Source: UBA11606 sp965243715
Lineage (GTDB): Bacteria; Actinomycetota; Acidimicrobiia; Acidimicrobiales; Aldehydirespiratoraceae
Length of the DNA stretch: 64,000 nucleotides
Assembly (NCBI GenBank): GCA_965243715.1
Contig: CBDEVU010000009.1
Location: forward strand, 372,001-436,000
Direction of reading: 5' to 3'
The notes beneath the pieces are model-generated. The model did not search any database and was not told where the DNA came from. It saw only the letters and a program-made list of their open reading frames with translations. The first letter of the stretch is position 1. The number at the start of each line of letters is the position of its first letter. Shown one piece after another: positions 60,357 through 64,000 of this stretch. Both the position numbers and the translations under genes were made by a program.

Positions 60357-61108
60357 GCGACGCCACCCTCGACGAGATCTGTGTTGTGGCCATCGCCGAG
60401 GCGTTTCGCGGTGACGGCGAAGTCTTGGGCAACCCGATGGGGCCGCTGCCGGTCATCGCGGGACGTCTCGCCAGGGCGACCTTCGAGCCCGATCTGATGC
60501 TCACCGACACGATCGCCTATGCCATCGAAGGAAACCTGGCATGGGGCGGCGACTCGAGCGACGCAGTGATTGAGTCGTACTTGCCCTTTCGCTCAATCTT
60601 TGATCAAGTCTGGTCGGGAAAGCGACACGTCGTAATGGGGGCCAGTCAGATAGACAGCTACGGCAATCAGAACTTTGCCTCCATCGGGCCTTACCGAAAG
60701 CCAAAAGCCCAACTCTTAGGCCTGCGCGGTGCGCCGGGTAATCTCATCAACCACGCCACCACCTACTGGATTCCGAACCAAGCCCGAGCCTTTGTCGAGT
60801 CCGTCGATGTGGTGAGCGGTCCGGGCTACGACGCCATAGCAGCGCTTCCTGCCTGTAGCGGCCGGTTCCATGAGATCCGGCGGGTCGTAACCGACCTCGG
60901 TGTTTACGACTTCGAGTCGGCCGATCACACTATGCGAGTGCGCTCCCTTCATCCTGGCGTAAGTCTCGCCCAAGCCCAGACCGCCTCGGCGTTTACGCTC
61001 ACGGTCGACGCCGAGGTGGAGGAGTCCCGCCTGCCCACCAGTGAGGAGCTACGTCTTATTCGTGACGTGTTGGATCCCAACGCCGTTCGCAAGCACGATT
61101 TTCGCTGA
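60353..61108 (+). CDS. ipdB: Steroid ring-opening CoA-transferase-like hydrolase, beta subunit
   Basis: A 251-residue protein from the ATG at 60353 in the ATGA overlap with ipdA; an open frame further upstream is inside ipdA and is ignored. RHVVMGASQIDSYGNQN, LRGAPGNLINHATTYW and VTDLGVYDFESADHTMRVRS are close to Rv3552 (IpdB). The alpha-beta heterotetramer acts on COCHEA-CoA without being a true CoA transferase. The next gene starts one base into its stop. Confidence 0.92.
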   Translation: MSDATLDEICVVAIAEAFRGDGEVLGNPMGPLPVIAGRLARATFEPDLMLTDTIAYAIEGNLAWGGDSSDAVIESYLPFRSIFDQVWSGKRHVVMGASQIDSYGNQNFASIGPYRKPKAQLLGLRGAPGNLINHATTYWIPNQARAFVESVDVVSGPGYDAIAALPACSGRFHEIRRVVTDLGVYDFESADHTMRVRSLHPGVSLAQAQTASAFTLTVDAEVEESRLPTSEELRLIRDVLDPNAVRKHDFR

Positions 61109-62247
61109 TGGACCTCGAACTCTCGGCTCGCCATCAGGGGTTCCGCGACGAATGTCGGACCTGGCTCGCCGCTCACGTCCCTGACTCGCCGTTAGCGTCA
61201 CAGGACACCGCCGTCGGGTTCGAAGAGCATCGCGAGTGGGAACGGACCTTGTTCGACGCGGGCTGGTCGGTACCCGCTTGGCCCGTGGTCTACGGAGGAC
61301 GCGACTGCGACCTCATCGAATGGCTCATCTTCGAAGAGGAATACTGGCTCTCTGGCGTTCCCCTGCGAGTGAACTCCAACGGGATCAGCCTCCTTGCCCC
61401 TACCCTCTTTACCTTTGGTACGGCGGACCAAAAGGACTATTTCCTGCCCCGGATGGCTGCCGGGGAGCATATCTGGGCCCAGGGTTGGAGTGAGCCGGAA
61501 GCTGGTTCGGATCTGGCTGCTATCCAGACCACGGCCCGCCGCGACGGCGACGACTTCGTGGTAAACGGACAAAAGACGTGGTGCAGTCGAGGTGCGTTCG
61601 CTGACTGGATCTTTTGCCTCGTGCGTACCGGTCCGCCCGCCGAGCGCCACCGCGGCCTCACGTATCTGCTGGTGCCCGCTGATGCCCCAGGTCTGGAACG
61701 TCGGCCGATTGGTCGCCTCGATGGTGAGCCCGGTTTCGCCGAGCTTTTCTTTGCTGACTGTCGAGTGTCGGCCGAGCACGTGCTCGGCGAGGTGGGTCAG
61801 GGGTGGGCGGTTGCGATGGCCGCCGCGGGAAGCGAGCGCGGGCTGAGCCTTCGCAGCCCGGGCCGTTTCATGGCCGCGGCCGAACGACTTGCCGACCTAG
61901 CCCGCGCCGTCGAAGCCGACCGTTCGCTCGACCTGCGCCTGCGCGACGAAGTGGTCGACGTTTGGATCAAGGCCCAAGCTTATCGCTGGCAGACCTACCT
62001 GAGAGCCGCGGCCCTGATGGAGGGGGCCGAACTGGGCTCTGAAGCAAGCCTGATGAAGGTATTCTGGAGCGAACTCGATCTGGAACTTCACGCCACGGCC
62101 CAACGACTACTCGGCGACTTGGGCGAAACTCCGAGTACCTGGCTTGACGGCTATATCTTTGCTTTGGCTGGTCCCATTTATGCGGGCACGAACGAGATTC
62201 AACGCAACATCATTGCCGAGCGTATTCTCGGGTTACCGCGGCGGTAA
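61108..62247 (+). CDS. Acyl-CoA dehydrogenase, FadE31-like
   Basis: A 379-residue flavoprotein with the acyl-CoA dehydrogenase fold. The N-terminal LFDAGWSVPAWPVVYGGRDC, AQGWSEPEAGSDLAAI, NGQKTWCSRGAF and the C-terminal GGPIYAGTNEIQRNIIAERI-like end follow mycobacterial FadE31 closely. In M. tuberculosis FadE31 pairs with FadE32 as the heterotetramer ChsE3. The catalytic base of ordinary ACADs sits in the GTNEIQ region. Starts at the last base of ipdB; the partner follows after 2 bp. Confidence 0.87.
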   Translation: MDLELSARHQGFRDECRTWLAAHVPDSPLASQDTAVGFEEHREWERTLFDAGWSVPAWPVVYGGRDCDLIEWLIFEEEYWLSGVPLRVNSNGISLLAPTLFTFGTADQKDYFLPRMAAGEHIWAQGWSEPEAGSDLAAIQTTARRDGDDFVVNGQKTWCSRGAFADWIFCLVRTGPPAERHRGLTYLLVPADAPGLERRPIGRLDGEPGFAELFFADCRVSAEHVLGEVGQGWAVAMAAAGSERGLSLRSPGRFMAAAERLADLARAVEADRSLDLRLRDEVVDVWIKAQAYRWQTYLRAAALMEGAELGSEASLMKVFWSELDLELHATAQRLLGDLGETPSTWLDGYIFALAGPIYAGTNEIQRNIIAERILGLPRR

Positions 62248-62249
62248 CG

Positions 62250-63242
62250 ATGCGTTTTGCCTTCACCGAAGAACATGACCTGTTCCGCCACGCCGTGCGC
62301 GTTCTCTTGGCCGATTTATGCACGCCATCAGCCGTTCGGGCGAGTTGGGATAGCGACGACGGTCGGATTCCGGGGCTATGGTCGGCGCTCGCCGAGATGG
62401 GCGTCTTGGGCGCCCTCGCTCCACCCCACTCGGGCGGGTTGGGCCTCGATGAAGTCGCCACGGTGCGCCTGTTCGAAGAGGCGGGCTACGCCTGTGTTCC
62501 CGATCCGTTTATGGAACATGTTGCGGTAGCGGTCCCGGCCCTCGCCGCCGCCGAGTCAGGTTTGCTCGAGGGGGCTCTTACGGGAGAGCTAACGGCCACG
62601 ATTGCGCTCGGCATCGGCGGTCGCCATGTCCTGGGGGCCGATTCGGCCGATCTCGTCGTGCGAGAAGAAAACGGCGGGCTTTTCGCGACAACCGAGTGGC
62701 GCGCCGAAGTGGTCGACTCGGTTGATTTGTCGCGTCGCCTGTCGATCATCACGGCCGTCACCGGCCAAGAACTACTCGCCTCGGCCGACCTAGCTCTGGC
62801 TACCGATCGAGCGGTGCTCGCAACCGCCGCGCAGTGCCTGGGGGTGGCCCGGCGGTTGCTCGACTCGACGGTCGAGTACGTGAGCGAGCGTCGCCAGTTC
62901 GCCCGGCCGGTCGGCAGCTACCAGGCGGTCAAGCATCATCTCGCCAACGTGCGTCTCGGGATCGAGTTCGCCGCTCCGCTCAGCTACCGTGCCGCGTGGT
63001 CAGTCGCTCACCCGGAGACCCACGACGCCGCCGTTAGAGCCCGCGACGTTTCCATGGCCAAGGCCCAAGCGTCACAAGCCGTCGATCAGGCCTGCCGGGC
63101 GGCGCTGCAGTGCCACGGCGCTATCGGCTATACGTTTGAGTACGACCTTCAACTGTGGCTGAAACGAGGCTGGGCCCTGTCGGCCGCGTACGGCGACATA
63201 CGTCAGCACCGCGATCGTGTCGCGACGGCGCTCAGTATCTAG
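62250..63242 (+). CDS. Acyl-CoA dehydrogenase, FadE32-like small partner
   Basis: A 330-residue, shorter and more divergent ACAD: FAFTEEHDLFRHAVRVLLAD at the start, FEEAGYACVPDPFMEH, GVARRLLDSTVEYVSERRQF, QPVGSYQAVKHHLAN-like RPVGSYQAVKHHLA and ALQCHGAIGYTFEYDLQL. The position directly after the FadE31-like gene and the reduced length match the second subunit of the alpha2-beta2 steroid dehydrogenases, which contribute FAD-binding but often lack the catalytic base. Exact substrate unknown. Confidence 0.84.
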   Translation: MRFAFTEEHDLFRHAVRVLLADLCTPSAVRASWDSDDGRIPGLWSALAEMGVLGALAPPHSGGLGLDEVATVRLFEEAGYACVPDPFMEHVAVAVPALAAAESGLLEGALTGELTATIALGIGGRHVLGADSADLVVREENGGLFATTEWRAEVVDSVDLSRRLSIITAVTGQELLASADLALATDRAVLATAAQCLGVARRLLDSTVEYVSERRQFARPVGSYQAVKHHLANVRLGIEFAAPLSYRAAWSVAHPETHDAAVRARDVSMAKAQASQAVDQACRAALQCHGAIGYTFEYDLQLWLKRGWALSAAYGDIRQHRDRVATALSI

Positions 63243-63255
63243 CGGTAGCCAGGCG

Positions 63256-64000
63256 ATGAGTGGAGGTACGCTTCGCTCGGTGTATGACCTGACCAACTCG
63301 GACCCGACAATCCTCGTGGTGATGGCTATGGCTGCTGAGGCGGCCCCCCTCAAGGCGGCACTTGGTGTTGCTTCGCTCCCCGTCCCCACGTGGGCAGCAA
63401 ACCTTCCCGCCCGGCTCTCGGTGGCGACCGCGGCCGAGGGGGGCAGCATCGTCGTGGCCGAGAACGGCACGGATCCCACGACCGGAGTCGATTGTATTGG
63501 TTCGACCGCGGCGGCCCTCGCCACCCACGTCGGTCTGGGAGCCCTAGCCGAGCGGGGGACGACCCCCGACCTCATCTTGTCACTGGGCACGGCGGGCGGA
63601 TGGCACCGCTACGGCACCGAGATCGGCGACGTCTATATGGCGTGGGACCGGTTCGTCAGCCACGACCGCCGCGTCGACCTGCCCGGTTTCGACGCCTTCG
63701 GGGTGGGAAACCTGGCCGCCGCTGACCTCCGGAAATTGGCCCCCGAGTTGGGCTGTCGGCTCGGCGTGGTAACCACCGGTGATTCCCTAGACCAGTCCTC
63801 CGTCGACGCCGAACGAATCCTGGCCAGCGGAGCGGAGGTGAAGGATATGGAAGCAGCTGCCGTGGCGTGGATTGCCGCCCTGCACGGCATTGCCGTTTCA
63901 GCGCTGAAATCCATCACCGATCTGGTGGACAGTCCGGTGGAAACCGCCATCCAGTTCCGCGCCAACTTCGACCACGCGTTGAGCACGTTGACCTCCATCG
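63256..64000 (+). CDS. MTA/SAH nucleosidase-like phosphorylase-fold protein (3' end outside window)
   Basis: The frame from ATG 63256 stays open to the last base: 248 codons. VVMAMAAEAAPLKAALG at the N-terminus, ILSLGTAGGW, a nucleobase region VTTGDSLDQSS, the catalytic-site KDMEAAAVAWIA and ALKSITDLVD match the MtnN/purine nucleoside phosphorylase superfamily, which removes adenine from methylthioadenosine and S-adenosylhomocysteine. It follows the ACAD stop by 13 bp. Homologues end soon after this point, so little is missing. Confidence 0.82.
   Translation, partial: MSGGTLRSVYDLTNSDPTILVVMAMAAEAAPLKAALGVASLPVPTWAANLPARLSVATAAEGGSIVVAENGTDPTTGVDCIGSTAAALATHVGLGALAERGTTPDLILSLGTAGGWHRYGTEIGDVYMAWDRFVSHDRRVDLPGFDAFGVGNLAAADLRKLAPELGCRLGVVTTGDSLDQSSVDAERILASGAEVKDMEAAAVAWIAALHGIAVSALKSITDLVDSPVETAIQFRANFDHALSTLTSI

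Overview
The window reads as the chromosome of a high-GC actinobacterium. Frequent GTG starts, tightly packed operons with 4-bp ATGA/GTGA overlaps, a conserved dapB/dapA/rnj/ftsK/pgsA/cinA block and mycobacterial-type steroid catabolism genes all fit. An Acidimicrobiia-like (Microtrichales/Ilumatobacter-type) host is my best guess; that is inference, not shown. I found no rRNA, tRNA or CRISPR array.

Layout. 0-2.4 kb: the end of an M16 peptidase, a small membrane protein, dapB (frame broken in a short A run) and SURF1. 2.4-8.1 kb: a more AT-rich minus-strand cassette of three overlapping genes, an MmeI-like N6-adenine DNA methyltransferase, a DEAD/DEAH helicase and a GIY-YIG nuclease, probably a restriction-type defence system inserted into the conserved block. 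8.2-19.8 kb: fadB-like multifunctional enzyme, dapA, RNase J, FtsK, a Ca2+/cation antiporter, PgsA, a CinA-NUDIX fusion and a methyltransferase. 19.8-24.9 kb: a DEAD-box helicase, then a small scrapyard: a frameshifted DUF4268 protein, an intact DUF222-HNH gene, a shrunken sibling that has lost its HNH motif, and a 485-bp IS3-family relic with both inverted repeats. 24.9-30.9 kb: acetyl-CoA synthetase with a strong-looking promoter and long leader, a HAD phosphatase and a fused indolepyruvate ferredoxin oxidoreductase. 30.9-33.8 kb: an SMC-like ATPase with a zinc hook and a small upstream partner, a second possible defence or repair pair. 33.8-43.5 kb: MaoC hydratase, methionine aminopeptidase, DUF3048 protein, a nucleoside-salvage-like operon (cyclase, ribokinase, nucleoside hydrolase and two unknowns), and an NfeD-flotillin pair.

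43.5-45.8 kb holds a KstR-like TetR regulator and two short-chain dehydrogenases; 59.5-63.2 kb holds ipdA, ipdB and a FadE31/FadE32-like acyl-CoA dehydrogenase pair. Together these suggest catabolism of the C and D rings of steroids. Between them lie a complete peptide/nickel-type ABC importer (45.9-51.7 kb) and a MacAB-like efflux operon (54.5-58.1 kb), separated by a tandem duplication of about 1.6-1.9 kb that carries a lipoprotein gene, intact in one copy and broken in the other. The window ends inside an MTA/SAH-nucleosidase-like gene.

Caution: at least three genes (dapB, the methyltransferase, DUF4268) are split by single-base indels, two of them in homopolymers. Since dapB should be essential, some of these are probably sequencing errors rather than real mutations.
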